Source: Fuerstiella sp.
GTDB lineage: Bacteria; Planctomycetota; Planctomycetia; Planctomycetales; Planctomycetaceae
Length of the DNA stretch: 42,248 nucleotides
NCBI GenBank assembly: GCA_029941865.1
Contig: JAPYTO010000028.1
Coordinates: 1-42,248 of the forward strand
Direction of reading: 5' to 3'
In this document: positions 15,382-25,039 of the stretch, in pieces
Position numbering within the stretch: position 1 is the stretch's first letter
How the letters are laid out: each line of letters starts with the position of its first letter
Notes under the pieces: generated by a model
What the model was told of the DNA's origin: nothing
Database searches by the model: none
Seen by the model: only the letters and a program-made list of their open reading frames with translations
Program-made: the position numbers and the translations under genes

Positions 15382-15825
15382 TTATTGTTTGATCGCGACA
15401 AACTGTCCCTCAAACTCAGCGACCTGATCACCGTTCAACAACAGACGCGAGGTGGCTTGCAGGCGGCCTCGTCCTTTGCGAGTCAGTCCCGCGACAAATT
15501 TCTCCCAGGTGTTCAACTCGTCGGCTGAAGCAACGGCGGTGAAATCAGCAACGATCGGCTGCTGATACACCATCGAATTGCGTGAAATCACCAGTCGACC
15601 CGTCAGATCTTCGTTTCGCATGCGCACCAGAACCAAAGTCCATGCGGCCAGCGTCGCCACAGCGGCTGCACTTCCACCAAAGACCGTTTCGCGGTGATTG
15701 ATGTTGGGCGCCAGTGGGGCGGACAATTCGACCCGATCGGCCGTTGCTTCAACGACTTGCACGCCCATCGCGGATGTGATGGGTATCTGACGGTGGATGT
15801 ACGCTTCAAGGGACTCGTTTGTCAT
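15382..15825 (-). CDS. Hot-dog-fold thioesterase (YiiD C-terminal domain-like)
   Basis: The 147-residue protein matches the YiiD_C/thioesterase group: LEAYIHRQIPITSAMGVQVVEATADRVELSAPLAPNINHRETVFGGSAAAVATLAAWTLVLVRM. This holds the 'N-x-N-H-x-x-T-x-F-G-G-S' active-site loop followed by the central hot-dog helix. Later strands are RLVISRNSMVYQQPIVADFTAVA and RGRLQATSRLLLNGDQVAEFEGQFVAI. Such proteins hydrolyse acyl-CoA or acyl-carrier thioesters in the cytoplasm. In E. coli the domain is fused to an acetyltransferase; here it stands alone. ATG 15825 is the only good start and the length is normal for a free-standing domain. Neighbours do not point to a substrate. Confidence 0.85.
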   Translation of the reverse strand: MTNESLEAYIHRQIPITSAMGVQVVEATADRVELSAPLAPNINHRETVFGGSAAAVATLAAWTLVLVRMRNEDLTGRLVISRNSMVYQQPIVADFTAVASADELNTWEKFVAGLTRKGRGRLQATSRLLLNGDQVAEFEGQFVAIKQ

Positions 15826-16137
15826 TTGTCCAGGTCCGGAAAATTTGAAATCTCAGCTCTCGCATGGAAAACGCTCACAGAATTTACGCTTTTCACCCGG
15901 CCGCCGCTCAAACCCAGGCTAACTTTTCAGTGTGGCGAAATCGCAACATCGCCAATCCACCCGATCTGCCCATTCGACTGCCATAACCGTTCCAACCCGT
16001 CTCCGACGGTCGATGCGAGCTGACGCTCGGAAGATTTTGTCCACGTTGGTCGCTCCCAACAGGCCCACGATACGGACAGTTGTTGTTCCTGTTCCGATGG
16101 AAGTCTATCAGAGAATTCATGTGCCGGACGCACTTCA
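15826..16137. other. 312-base divergent intergenic region
   Basis: It lies between the thioesterase gene (minus) and the large membrane protein gene (plus) and must hold both promoters. Short overlapping open frames are present on both strands but lack a start signal or any domain. I see no convincing palindrome, promoter pair or RNA gene in it. Confidence 0.4.
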
Positions 16138-17913
16138 ATGACCCACAACGCAATCACACATTTTCCGACACACCTGGATACGCCGGACTTAACCGTGGCC
16201 GAGAAACGAAAAATATCTCTGGCTGAGGTTCTGTGGCTGACCGTTTTCGTGATGTTCGGACTGTTTGTGATGTCACGAAGCGGTGCCGATCCGGATCTGT
16301 GGGGACACGTGACGTACGGAAAAGAGGTCCTGCGTGACGGACATCTTCACACGACCACGACGTGGTCTTACGCAGTGGATGATTTTCGATGGATCAACCA
16401 CGAAAACATCGCAGAATTGATGATGGCCTCCGCCGCCAATTTCGGCGGCCAGACAGCCCTGCTGCTCCTCAAATCACTGTTCACGTTGATTGTGCTGGGA
16501 TTGCCGATCTGGGCCGCTCGCCGGACAGGAGGTGGATTGGTGACGTGTTTCGCCATTGTCGTGCTGCTGTCGTTTAATATCTCATTCCACTGGCTGGTGA
16601 GACCGCACATGCTGAGCTATGCCTGTGGAGCCGGATTGCTGGCCATTCTGACCGTCGCTCTGCCGGGCGCAGTCAGATCGCGCAGCGTCGCGACAACTTC
16701 ACGAAAGTGGTTGTGGTTGATCCCACCGCTGATGTGCTTCTGGACAAACGCTCACGGAGGCTACCTCGCCGGAATGGCGATTCTGATGGCGTGGCTGGGA
16801 CTGGACGGCATCGAACTGCTGCTTCGCCGCGACGTTCGTTTGTGGCCGACGGTTCGCCAGCATGCACTGCTGTTCACCACCACCGTCGCGGCCTGCCTGC
16901 TGAATCCCTACGGTTATGAACTTCATACGTGGATGCTTTCTTCGTTGGGTCGTCCGCGGCCTGAAATCTCGGAATGGGCCCCCCTACCGTTGTTCTCAGT
17001 GGATGGCCTGCCGTTCTGGTGTTTCGCTCTGGGCAGCTTCCTGTGTCTGAAAAAAACGGTGGAGCCTCGTCGCTGGCCGGGATTGATCGTCATGTCGCTG
17101 TTGTCCTGGCAGGCCGTCAAACACCATCGCCATTTGCCATTCGCGGCGATGATGGGCAGCTTCATTCTGGCCCCACACATCGAATCGGTGGTCCGGCAGC
17201 TGTTAGACTGGCTTGAAGAAAGGGCGGCCAGGGTCCATCAGTCGAAAGGTGATCAGCCCGGTTTCTCGGGAGTTGTTGTGGCTCTTGTGCTGCTTGTCGC
17301 CTTGAGCTGCGCTCAATTCCCTCGACAGGCGACGCTGAATGTCGATCGAGACTACTATCCTGTGTCAGCGATGCAGTACATGGCTGACAATCAGCTGACG
17401 GGCAACGTGTTGGTTACTTTCAACTGGGCTCAATATGCGGTGGCAGTGTTCGCCGACAGCAGTCCGGAATCGAGAATCGCTTTCGATGGACGATTTCGGA
17501 CGTGCTATCCGCAGCCGATCATCGATATGTACTTCGACTTCATCCTTGGCGACCTGCCCAAAGATGTTCGGTATCGAGAAGCCACGTCCGGCCCCTTTGA
17601 TGCAACAAAGGCGCTGGACTACAAGAACCCGAACCTGGTGCTGATCGAGTGTGAGCGAAAAAACTCCGTCCGCACTTTGGAGGCTTGCTCGGCGGAATGG
17701 TGTCTGCTCTATCAGGACAGTCTGGCACAGCTTTGGGGTCGCCGCAGTATCTACGACGATCCGCAGTCGTTCAGCTTCCTGCCAGAACATCGTCGCCATT
17801 TAAGCAACGATCTGCAGGAAGGCAGCGTTGCGTGGCCAGCATTCCCCCGGGCAGGACGGCCGGCAAGCCGCATCAAGCTGACGCTCGGAAACTCCGGGCG
17901 ATCGAGCAAGTAA
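16138..17913 (+). CDS. Polytopic membrane protein, GT-C glycosyltransferase-like
   Basis: The 591-residue protein has about ten hydrophobic segments (for example EVLWLTVFVMFGLFVMS; ALLLLKSLFTLIVLGLPIW; TCFAIVVLLSFNISFHWLV; HALLFTTTVAACLLNPYG; GVVVALVLLVALSC). The first outside loop reads GADPDLWGHVTYGKEVLRDGHLHTTTTWSY and WINHENIAELMM. An acidic residue near Trp/His here (DPDLWGH) recalls the catalytic first loop of GT-C enzymes that use lipid-linked sugars. A soluble C-terminal part follows the last helix (TGNVLVTFNWAQYAVAVF, RIAFDGRFRTCYP). It is probably in the inner membrane, with a sugar-transfer or envelope role that is inferred only. No glycan-synthesis genes flank it. Confidence 0.75.
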   Translation: MTHNAITHFPTHLDTPDLTVAEKRKISLAEVLWLTVFVMFGLFVMSRSGADPDLWGHVTYGKEVLRDGHLHTTTTWSYAVDDFRWINHENIAELMMASAANFGGQTALLLLKSLFTLIVLGLPIWAARRTGGGLVTCFAIVVLLSFNISFHWLVRPHMLSYACGAGLLAILTVALPGAVRSRSVATTSRKWLWLIPPLMCFWTNAHGGYLAGMAILMAWLGLDGIELLLRRDVRLWPTVRQHALLFTTTVAACLLNPYGYELHTWMLSSLGRPRPEISEWAPLPLFSVDGLPFWCFALGSFLCLKKTVEPRRWPGLIVMSLLSWQAVKHHRHLPFAAMMGSFILAPHIESVVRQLLDWLEERAARVHQSKGDQPGFSGVVVALVLLVALSCAQFPRQATLNVDRDYYPVSAMQYMADNQLTGNVLVTFNWAQYAVAVFADSSPESRIAFDGRFRTCYPQPIIDMYFDFILGDLPKDVRYREATSGPFDATKALDYKNPNLVLIECERKNSVRTLEACSAEWCLLYQDSLAQLWGRRSIYDDPQSFSFLPEHRRHLSNDLQEGSVAWPAFPRAGRPASRIKLTLGNSGRSSK

Positions 17914-18028
17914 TGTAGGCCGGCATCCAGGAGCCACAGCGACGCCGATCCGGCAATGAAGCACGAAAGTTACGTAAACAACCGGTCCTGGCGCGCACCT
18001 CATCGTCAGGACAGGTTCCTGACCTACA
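17914..18028. repeat. Palindromic element directly after the membrane-protein stop codon
   Basis: TGTAGG (17914-17919) and CCTACA (18023-18028) are inverted ends. Near the right end TCAGGA (18006-18011) pairs with TCCTGA (18017-18022). The first end abuts the stop of the upstream gene. Between it and the next start at 18183 I see no gene. Confidence 0.5.
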
Positions 18029-18182
18029 CAGCTGGCAGCGGGCACAACGGCCGGTTTTTGCAGAATTAATTGACGAAAACGCGCCGCGGGAGTACCTTCT
18101 TGTCATGTGCTGACACGACGCTCCACGTGGTCGTGTTGCAATCCCTCGGTCTTGTTGACCTTTATCCCACCGGAATCTTGCC

Positions 18183-19646
18183 GTGCCAGCAGCCTCCTGG
18201 ATTCATCCGACCATTTCTCGGCGAACAACCGTGCAGGCTGGTGCCATTGGCCTGCTGGGAATGGGAATGAACCATCTGGCCGGTTTGCAGACAGCCGCAG
18301 CTGCAGTGCCTGCTTCGACCACAGCAAAAGCTAAGTCGTGCATCTACATTTTTCTGTCAGGAGGCTTAGCTCAGCAGGACAGCTTCGATCTGAAACCGGA
18401 TGCGCCCGCTGAAATTCGTGGGGAATTCAATCCGATCGCGACACACACACCCGGTATCGATATCTGCGAACATCTGCCGATGCTGGCTCAGCGAAGTCAT
18501 CTGTGGTCGTTGGTGAGATCACTGACTCATCCGACCAACGGACATACGCTCGGACACTACTACATGCTCACCGGGCATTCGACGGCACCGGGATTCAAGG
18601 GTGATCGTCTGCCGCGTCCCACGGACTGGCCATCGATTGCGTCCATCGTTGGTGATGCCGTGCCACCGCAACACAACAATCTGCCTCCGGCCGTGATGTT
18701 GCCCGAACGCCTGGTGCATTGGTCCGGTGGAGTGATTCCCGGTGCCTATGGTGGAACCATGGGGCATCAACGTGATCCGTTTATCATCGGCGCCACTCAA
18801 TACGGTGATCCCTTCTGGCGCGGAGCGTACCCGGAGTACACGTTTCATCAGTTGCCGAAGAAGACCCCCACGTCTGATACGCCCACTGTTTTTCAAGCGC
18901 CGAATCTAAAGCTGCAGTCCGGTGTGAACAGAACACGTTTCGACAAGCGGTTGAGTCTGCTGAATTCCATCGATGCTCAACGAGCCGCTCTGGAGGCCTC
19001 CGCCACTGGTGAGATCTACGATCAGCACCGGCAATCGGCGATTTCATTATTGGCCAGTCAAAAAATCCGTCGCGCGATCGATGTGAATCGCGCAGACGAA
19101 AAAACTCAGGAACGGTACGGTCGCAACACGTTCGGCTGGTCATTGTTGATGGCTAATCGCATGGTCGAAGCCGGTGTCCCGATGATCCAGGTGAACCTGG
19201 GCAACAACGAAGCATGGGATACACACGGTGAGGCCTTCTGGCGGCTGCGAGAAAAACTGCTGCCCCCGACCGACCGGGCGTTGTCGGCACTGCTGGATGA
19301 TCTCAATCGCAGTGGCCTGCTGGATTCGACGATGATCGTGATGGGGGGCGAATTCGGCCGCACGCCAAAGATTTCCCTGCTGGAAGAGCATTACAAAGGC
19401 CCCGGTCGAGACCACTGGGGAGCCGTTCAGACGTTGTTCTTCGCCGGCGGTGGTGTGCGAGGTGGCAATGTGATTGGCTCGTCCGACGAACAGGCCGCGT
19501 ACCCGGCATCGGACCCACAGAAGCCGGAAAATATGGCGGCATCCATCTACAGCGCGCTGGGAATTCCCCGCACGGCCACCTGGAAGGACGAACTTAATCG
19601 TCCGCACAACATCTACTTTGGTGATCCGATCGAAGGGCTTGTGTGA
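18183..19646 (+). CDS. DUF1501 family protein with Tat-type signal
   Basis: The 487-residue protein uses a GTG start at 18183, which keeps the twin-arginine signal (HPTISRRTTVQAGAIGLLGMGMNHLAG). Export in folded form by Tat is therefore likely. DUF1501 features are evident: KSCIYIFLSGGLAQQDSFDLKPDAPAEIRGEFNPIATHTPGIDICEHLP, LVRSLTHPTNGHTLGHYYMLTGH, NLGNNEAWDTHG, and MIVMGGEFGRTPKI followed by GRDHWG, which are the metal/active-site-like His-Asp-Gly segments of this alkaline-phosphatase-superfamily clan. DUF1501 is abundant in planctomycetes, usually beside a DUF1553/DUF1549 cytochrome-type partner. That partner is absent here, so this is a solitary member. Biochemical function is not established. 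Confidence 0.92.
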   Translation: MPAASWIHPTISRRTTVQAGAIGLLGMGMNHLAGLQTAAAAVPASTTAKAKSCIYIFLSGGLAQQDSFDLKPDAPAEIRGEFNPIATHTPGIDICEHLPMLAQRSHLWSLVRSLTHPTNGHTLGHYYMLTGHSTAPGFKGDRLPRPTDWPSIASIVGDAVPPQHNNLPPAVMLPERLVHWSGGVIPGAYGGTMGHQRDPFIIGATQYGDPFWRGAYPEYTFHQLPKKTPTSDTPTVFQAPNLKLQSGVNRTRFDKRLSLLNSIDAQRAALEASATGEIYDQHRQSAISLLASQKIRRAIDVNRADEKTQERYGRNTFGWSLLMANRMVEAGVPMIQVNLGNNEAWDTHGEAFWRLREKLLPPTDRALSALLDDLNRSGLLDSTMIVMGGEFGRTPKISLLEEHYKGPGRDHWGAVQTLFFAGGGVRGGNVIGSSDEQAAYPASDPQKPENMAASIYSALGIPRTATWKDELNRPHNIYFGDPIEGLV

Positions 19647-19725
19647 CGATTGCACACCGGGAACAGCGGATCACTGCACCGTCGTTCCGGCAGGTCCGCT
19701 GATGAATCTGCGAATGTCGTCGTAC

Positions 19726-19842
19726 AAGTGGTTTCAATACAAGCACGCAGCGCCAGCAAGTGAGTTGCCGCTCTGGTTTTCTCACGAGTTTGATTCACTC
19801 GCTCGCGAGTCTTGCTTGTATTTTGTGGTCTTGAAACCACTT
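19726..19842. repeat. Inverted-repeat element, ATACAAGC family, copy 2 (longest)
   Basis: The outer ends AAGTGGTTTCAA (19726-19737) and TTGAAACCACTT (19831-19842) are perfect inverted repeats. Inside, ATACAAGCACGCAGCGCCAG (from 19737) faces GCTTGTAT (19814-19821). It fills most of the gap between the DUF1501 stop and the VCBS start. No open frame is called in it. Confidence 0.85.
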
Positions 19843-19901
19843 CTTGTGTTTCGCGCGTTCCGGAAAACGACAACGCACCTTCTTCAAGACTTTACTGACT
19901 T

Positions 19902-21146
19902 ATGCTTTTTCGAATTATCGCGTCGATTGTTGTGCTTGTCTGTGTACTGCCAGCGAGTACCTCCTGGGCCATCGACTTTAAAAAAATTGTCCTCACCGAC
20001 CAATACTACTGTGACGGGATCGCGGCGGCAGACATCAATTCCGATGGCAGGCCGGATATCGTCGCCGGACCGTTCTGGTACGAAGGACCGGACTTCAAAG
20101 AAGCTCACGAGTTTTACGAGCCCGTGCTGCAGCCGCTGGAAGAAAGCCCCAGCAACAGCATGTTCAGTTTTGTCCACGACTTCAGCGGTGACGGACGGCC
20201 GGACATTTTGGTTCTCGGCCGAGTCCACAAACATCCGGCCATGTGGTACGAAAATCCGGGCGATTCCACCGCACTGTGGAAGAGCCACTTCGCCTTTGAA
20301 CGCGTGCGAGGTGAATCGCCGACGCTGGCCGATCTCGACGGTGATGGCATTCCCCAGCTGATTTGTCACTGGGACGGTTGCTGGGGCTATATTCAGCCGG
20401 ATCCCAAAAAACCCGCACAGCCATGGGAATTCACAGCGGTCGGTGAAAACGAAGACTGGCCTCAGTTTTATCACGGAGAAGGCGTCGGTGATGTTAACTG
20501 CGACGGCCGACTGGACCTGATCATCAACGACGGCTGGTACGAACAACCGAGCACTTCGGCGGACAACAACAGAACGTCTGCTGACACCTCTTCAGCGAAC
20601 TCACTCTGGACGTTCCACCGCCTGCGTTTCAGTCACGAACGAGGCGGTGCCCAGATGTTCGCGTATGACGTTGATGCGGATGGCGATCGGGACGTGATTT
20701 CTGCGGTTCACGCCCACGAATGGGGGCTGGCCTGGTACGAGAACAAGCCGGTCGACGGCGCGAGTACGTTTCGTGAACATTTGATCATGGGCAATCGTGA
20801 GCAGCTTGCGACCTACAAAGTCGCGTTTACTCAGCCCCACGCACTGGCGATGGCAGATGTCGATGGCGACGGACTGCAGGACATCATCACGGGCAAACGC
20901 CGCTGGGCTCACGGTCCGAAAGGCGACATCGAACCGAACGCCGACCCGGTCGTGTATTGGTTCCAATTGCAGCGAAACACCGATGGCTCAGTAAAATACG
21001 TCCCTCACCTGATCGACGACAATTCCGGCGTCGGCGTGCAGATCGCGGCTCAGGACGTCAATAACGATGGTCGAGTTGACGTGCTGACAAGTTCGAAGCT
21101 GGGATCGTTTGTGTTTTTGAATACGGGTAATCAGCAGATTGACTGA
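19902..21146 (+). CDS. Secreted FG-GAP/VCBS-repeat beta-propeller protein
   Basis: The 414-residue protein has a signal peptide (MLFRIIASIVVLVCVLPASTSWA) and then seven calcium-loop repeats of the D-x-[DN]-x-D-G-x-x-D type: DINSDGRPDI, DFSGDGRPDI, DLDGDGIPQL, DVNCDGRLDL, DVDADGDRDV, DVDGDGLQDI and DVNNDGRVDV. Their spacing suits a seven-bladed propeller like integrin-alpha N-domains, though the third loop ends Q rather than D. It should be exported and calcium-bound, acting in adhesion or ligand binding outside the cell. It follows the DUF1501 gene on the same strand after the repeat element, so co-transcription is doubtful. Planctomycetes carry many such proteins; no ligand can be named. Confidence 0.92.
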   Translation: MLFRIIASIVVLVCVLPASTSWAIDFKKIVLTDQYYCDGIAAADINSDGRPDIVAGPFWYEGPDFKEAHEFYEPVLQPLEESPSNSMFSFVHDFSGDGRPDILVLGRVHKHPAMWYENPGDSTALWKSHFAFERVRGESPTLADLDGDGIPQLICHWDGCWGYIQPDPKKPAQPWEFTAVGENEDWPQFYHGEGVGDVNCDGRLDLIINDGWYEQPSTSADNNRTSADTSSANSLWTFHRLRFSHERGGAQMFAYDVDADGDRDVISAVHAHEWGLAWYENKPVDGASTFREHLIMGNREQLATYKVAFTQPHALAMADVDGDGLQDIITGKRRWAHGPKGDIEPNADPVVYWFQLQRNTDGSVKYVPHLIDDNSGVGVQIAAQDVNNDGRVDVLTSSKLGSFVFLNTGNQQID

Positions 21147-21200
21147 ACCAAAACCGTGTGGCGCCTACTGAACGAATCAACCAGTGGGAGACATACTGCA

Positions 21201-21929
21201 ATGGAACAGGACGCGTCCGCCGCCCCGACGCGTGGGGCCGGAAAATCGATTCCACGACGAATGCTGGCATTGCTGAAGCGATGCGCCATGGGCATTTCGC
21301 TTGTTGTCGCATTCTATTTTCTGGTGGTGCTGATCGGATTAATTCCGGTCAACAACAATTTCGCAACGGACCGCGACGGAATCGAGATCCTGGTGACGTC
21401 CAATCCAGTCCACGCCGATGTCGTACTGCCCATCGAGACCAGCGTGGTGAATTGGCGAGACCATTTTCCGGCAGCGTCGTTTTCGGGTAACACGCAATCG
21501 GCAACTCATGTGGCGATTGGCTGGGGAGACAAGGGATTCTTCCTGCAGACTCCAACGTGGAATGACCTGAAGATGTCAACGGCCGCGAATGCTCTGTTCT
21601 GGCCGTCCGAAACATGTCTGCACGTGACGATGAAGTCTGCGGTCACAACAAACGAGAACACTCGATCTGTCCGAATCTCAAGGCAGCAGTATGCAGAGCT
21701 TGCCGATTTCGTGATTCGCTCTTTTCGAACGGAAGCGAACGGCCGCAACATGCCAATCGAATCTGCCGGATATTCATGGAACGACGCATTCTTCGAGGCG
21801 CATGGCACGTACCACTGTGTCAACACGTGCAATTCGTGGGTCGGCCGAGCTCTCAGAGCCGCGGGAGTGCGGACAGGGTGGACGACTCCGTTACCGCAGA
21901 CCGTGTTTCTCTACTTACCCGAGTCATAA
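21201..21929 (+). CDS. TIGR02117/DUF2459 family membrane-anchored protein
   Basis: The 242-residue protein from ATG 21201 has GGGAG 11-15 bases upstream; a GTG at 21156 would add 15 residues. One membrane segment lies near residues 35-55 (CAMGISLVVAFYFLVVLIGLIPV). The domain follows: GIEILVTSNPVHADVVLPIET, THVAIGWGDKGFFLQTPTWNDLK, CLHVTMKS, QYAELADFVIRSF, and finally GTYHCVNTCNSWVGRALRAAGVRTGWTTPLP. The 'N-x-V-H-A/T-D', 'I-G-W-G-x-x-x-F-(F/Y)', and 'Y-x-x-x-x-T-C-N-x-W-x-x-x-x-L-R-x-x-G' signatures are those of DUF2459. The conserved Cys/His pattern suggests a papain-like hydrolase, but activity is unproven. It is 54 bases after the VCBS gene on the same strand and may be co-transcribed. Confidence 0.88.
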   Translation: MEQDASAAPTRGAGKSIPRRMLALLKRCAMGISLVVAFYFLVVLIGLIPVNNNFATDRDGIEILVTSNPVHADVVLPIETSVVNWRDHFPAASFSGNTQSATHVAIGWGDKGFFLQTPTWNDLKMSTAANALFWPSETCLHVTMKSAVTTNENTRSVRISRQQYAELADFVIRSFRTEANGRNMPIESAGYSWNDAFFEAHGTYHCVNTCNSWVGRALRAAGVRTGWTTPLPQTVFLYLPES

Positions 21930-21976
21930 CGGAAGGCGTGCCGCGCGAATCGAAGAGAGTACAAACAGGTGTCACA

Positions 21977-23752
21977 TCAATTCGCTGACACCAATTTGCG
22001 CACGTACTCACACGTTTCATCAATGGGCACTTTCGTTGCCTCGGAATCAGTTCGCAGTTTGATTTCGGAGTTCCCCGCTTTAAGTCCTTTGCCGCCGATG
22101 ATGACTCGGATAGGCAGACCGATCAGGTCGGCGTCTTTGAATTTGAAGCCAGGACGCTGATCGCGGTCATCCATCAGGACGTCGATTCCTCCGGCCGAGA
22201 GTTCCTCATAGATTTTGTTGGCGGCCGTCATCGTCGCTTCGTCTTTGATGTTTAAAGGAATCAGCTCCACTGTGTACGGAGCGACGGATTTCGGCCAGAT
22301 GATGCCACCATCGTCGTGGCACGTTTCCACGATCGCGGCAACGACTCGGCTGACACCGATGCCGTAGCAGCCCATGATGATGGGGTGCTTCTTTTCCTCC
22401 CTGTCCAGAAAGTTTGCACCCAGCGATTCACTGTACTTCGTGCCAAGTTTGAACACGTGGCCGACTTCGATGCCATGCACAGTCTCAAGGGTACCGTCAC
22501 ACCGCGGACAGGGATCGTCAGCAATCGCATTTCGCAGGTCGTGAGTTTCAGTCAGCTCAAAGTGTGTGCCGGGGATGACTCCGGTCAGGTGTGCGTCCTT
22601 TTCGTTCGCACCGGTAATGGCCGAAGCGATCGTGGCGACGTCATGGTCAGCGATATAGTCACACTGAATTCCGACCGGACCAGCAAACCCAACGGGTGCT
22701 CCGGTTGCTTTTACGACGGATGCTTCATCAGCAATGGTTACTTCATTAGCGAAAGCGATATCCCTTCTCTCAAGCACGCGTCGAAGCTTGCCTTCATTCA
22801 CCTCGTGGTCACCTCGAACAAGTACGGCGACCAACTTCGGTGGGTGATCTTTGTTGTCACTAACATCGGTAGAATCGACGGGAATCGAGTAGATCAGTGT
22901 CTTGATGAACGTGGAGGGATCGGCGCTCAGCATTTTGCTGACGTCTTCGATCGTGCCGGCGTGCGGTGTGTCAACTTTCTGCGGATCGGCGGCATCTTCC
23001 ACTCTGGCCGGAATACTGGACGAACGCCCCGTGTCAGCTCGTTCCTGGTTGGCGGCGTATTCGCAGCCCGTACATCTCACGACAAAGTCTTCACCGTTGT
23101 CGGCGGGAGCCATGAATTCGTGAGACGCGTCGCCTCCGATCGGCCCGCTTTCTGCTTCTACGGGAATGTACTCCAGACCACACCGTTCAAAGATGCGGCA
23201 GTACGCCTTGTACATCGCATCGTACGCTTCGTTCAGTTGTTCCATGGTCGCAGCGAAACTATAGGCGTCCTTCATCAGAAACTCGCTGGTGCGCAGGACA
23301 CCAAAGCGAGGACGTTCCTCGTTGCGGAACTTCGTCTGAATCTGATACAGCGTGATCGGCAGCTGCTTGTAAGACTTGATTTCGCGCGAAATCAGATCTG
23401 TGATCACTTCCTCATGAGTCGGACCCAGAGCAAACTGCAGATTGCGGTCGCCGCGTTTGGCTTCGAAGTTGAACAGCACATTGCCGAACGCTTCTTTGCG
23501 TCCGGTACGTTCGAACAGTTCCATCGGCTGAATCGCCGGCATGAACAGTTCGACACCGCCGGCACGGTCCATTTCTTCGCGGACAATCTGCGAGACCTTG
23601 CGGACAACTCGGTAGCCCAGCGGCATGAAGGTGTAAGCGCCGGCCATCAGCTGGCGAATCAACCCGGCTCGCAGCATCAGCTGGTGACTGGGAACTTCAG
23701 CATCAGAAGGAACCTCCTTCATCGTGGGGATAAATGTCTGAGACCAGCGCAT
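21977..23752 (-). CDS. proS: Prolyl-tRNA synthetase, bacterial type with editing insertion
   Basis: The 591-residue enzyme charges tRNA-Pro with proline in the cytoplasm. The class II core is complete: [49 protein letters not shown] (motif 1 region), [38 protein letters not shown] (motif 2) and [15 protein letters not shown] (motif 3). Between motifs 2 and 3 lies the ~170-residue INS domain (around residues 230-400) of bacterial ProS, which edits Ala-tRNA-Pro. The anticodon-binding domain follows ([12 protein letters not shown] to the C-terminus). Length is typical (about 570-590). It stands alone, with a convergent neighbour on one side and 280 non-coding bases shared with the divergent YhaM-like gene on the other. 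ATG 23752 is the family-typical start. Confidence 0.97.
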   Translation of the reverse strand: MRWSQTFIPTMKEVPSDAEVPSHQLMLRAGLIRQLMAGAYTFMPLGYRVVRKVSQIVREEMDRAGGVELFMPAIQPMELFERTGRKEAFGNVLFNFEAKRGDRNLQFALGPTHEEVITDLISREIKSYKQLPITLYQIQTKFRNEERPRFGVLRTSEFLMKDAYSFAATMEQLNEAYDAMYKAYCRIFERCGLEYIPVEAESGPIGGDASHEFMAPADNGEDFVVRCTGCEYAANQERADTGRSSSIPARVEDAADPQKVDTPHAGTIEDVSKMLSADPSTFIKTLIYSIPVDSTDVSDNKDHPPKLVAVLVRGDHEVNEGKLRRVLERRDIAFANEVTIADEASVVKATGAPVGFAGPVGIQCDYIADHDVATIASAITGANEKDAHLTGVIPGTHFELTETHDLRNAIADDPCPRCDGTLETVHGIEVGHVFKLGTKYSESLGANFLDREEKKHPIIMGCYGIGVSRVVAAIVETCHDDGGIIWPKSVAPYTVELIPLNIKDEATMTAANKIYEELSAGGIDVLMDDRDQRPGFKFKDADLIGLPIRVIIGGKGLKAGNSEIKLRTDSEATKVPIDETCEYVRKLVSAN

Positions 23753-24032
23753 GTCGGTGGAGTTCTAAAGAGTAGGGATTGGTCGGTGTTCGGTGACGTC
23801 AGGTTCCGATCACGCCGCTCAGAACGTTTGAGGCGGGAATTCTAGCAGAGCTTCGGCTGCCGCAAGTGTGAGAAAGCCCGCGGGATTCCGAAAGACTGGG
23901 AGATGCAGCGGCAAAGTGGTTGTTGGAAGGCATTGGCACTTCTAAGATCCTCGGTTCGGCAATCTGTTGTCGTGAATCTTCCTTATCAACGACAGCAAGT
24001 TGTCGGCCCGGGTTCTGAGTGAAAGTCACCAA

Positions 24033-25013
24033 ATGCCACGTACGTTCGTGAAAGATCTGTCCGACGGAGACGTCGTTGACGGAGTTTACCTGCTGGCGGA
24101 CAAGCAGTTGCGTGCCAATCGCAATGCCGATATGTATCTGCTGGCAACTCTTCGTGACAAGACTGGTGTGGTCAGCGGACTGATGTGGAATGTGTCAGAA
24201 GAGCGGATGCAGCACATCAATGCTGGCGATCTGGTGCACGTCAAGGGCAAGGTGCAGTTATACCAGGGCGGACTGCAAATGATCGTCACGCGCATCGAGA
24301 TGACTTCCGATGCGAACTACGACATGGATGACTTTCACGCGCAACCGCAGGCCAATGTGGGGCCCCTGCTGGACCGGCTCAAAGAGCTGCTGGGATCGCT
24401 GAAGTGCCCCAAGCTGCAGGCACTGGCCGAGTGCTTCCTGACGGACAAAGAACTGGTCGACAACTTGTGCGCCGCGCCGGCCGGAGTGAAGGCTCATCAC
24501 GCCTATCAGGGCGGACTCATCGAGCACGTCGTCAGCATGTCAGAAGTGGCCGATCGCCTTTGCGATCATTATCCGAACCTGAATCGTGACCTGCTGCTGC
24601 TGGGCGTGTTGATGCATGATCTCGGAAAGGTCCGTGAACTGTCGTGGGATCCAACGCTGGCCTACACAGACGAGGGGCAATTGCTCGGCCACATGAATAT
24701 CGCGATTGAGATCCTGAACGAGAAACTGCAACTGGTTCGTGCCGAACTGGGTGGTGGTGAGGTTGACGGTGAAGATGTGCTGCGGCTGAAGCACATGATT
24801 CTCAGCCATCACGGCACGTTGGAATTCGGCAGTCCCCGACTGCCCATGACTCCGGAAGCCATTGTGCTGCACCACATCGACAATCTGGACGCCAAGCTGC
24901 ACGAATTCACTCGCAGCATCGAAGACGACATGAACAAAGATTCGGCGTGGACCCCCTACAGCCCTCGAATTGAACGCAAGCTGTTCAAGGGACGCAACCG
25001 CAAGGAATCCTGA
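24033..25013 (+). CDS. 3'-5' exoribonuclease, YhaM family (OB fold plus HD domain)
   Basis: The 326-residue protein from ATG 24033 (an upstream TTG would add 11 residues) starts with an OB-type nucleic-acid-binding domain: ADMYLLATLRDKTGVVSGLMWNVSEERMQHINAGDLVHVKGKVQLYQGGLQMIVTRIE. A linker precedes the HD phosphohydrolase domain: HHAYQGGLIEHVVSMSEVADRLCDHYPNLNRDLLLLGVLMHDLGKVREL, with the HD pair at H195/D196, and LKHMILSHHGTLEFGSPRLPMTPEAIVLHHIDNLDAKL. This matches YhaM of Firmicutes (about 314 residues), which degrades RNA and single-stranded DNA from the 3' end and needs a divalent metal. It acts in the cytoplasm. It is divergent from proS and convergent with the next gene, 26 bases between stops. 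Confidence 0.93.
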   Translation: MPRTFVKDLSDGDVVDGVYLLADKQLRANRNADMYLLATLRDKTGVVSGLMWNVSEERMQHINAGDLVHVKGKVQLYQGGLQMIVTRIEMTSDANYDMDDFHAQPQANVGPLLDRLKELLGSLKCPKLQALAECFLTDKELVDNLCAAPAGVKAHHAYQGGLIEHVVSMSEVADRLCDHYPNLNRDLLLLGVLMHDLGKVRELSWDPTLAYTDEGQLLGHMNIAIEILNEKLQLVRAELGGGEVDGEDVLRLKHMILSHHGTLEFGSPRLPMTPEAIVLHHIDNLDAKLHEFTRSIEDDMNKDSAWTPYSPRIERKLFKGRNRKES

Positions 25014-25039
25014 TACGGCCGAACAACGCTGCGGCTTTG

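Noticed and set aside
18183-19646. DUF1501 gene as part of a cytochrome/DUF1553 operon
   Set aside because: The usual partner gene is absent on both sides within the window.
22316-23845. 509-codon open frame opposite proS
   Set aside because: It is a mirror of the proS coding bias on the other strand; it has no domain, signal or ribosome binding site, and proS is certain.
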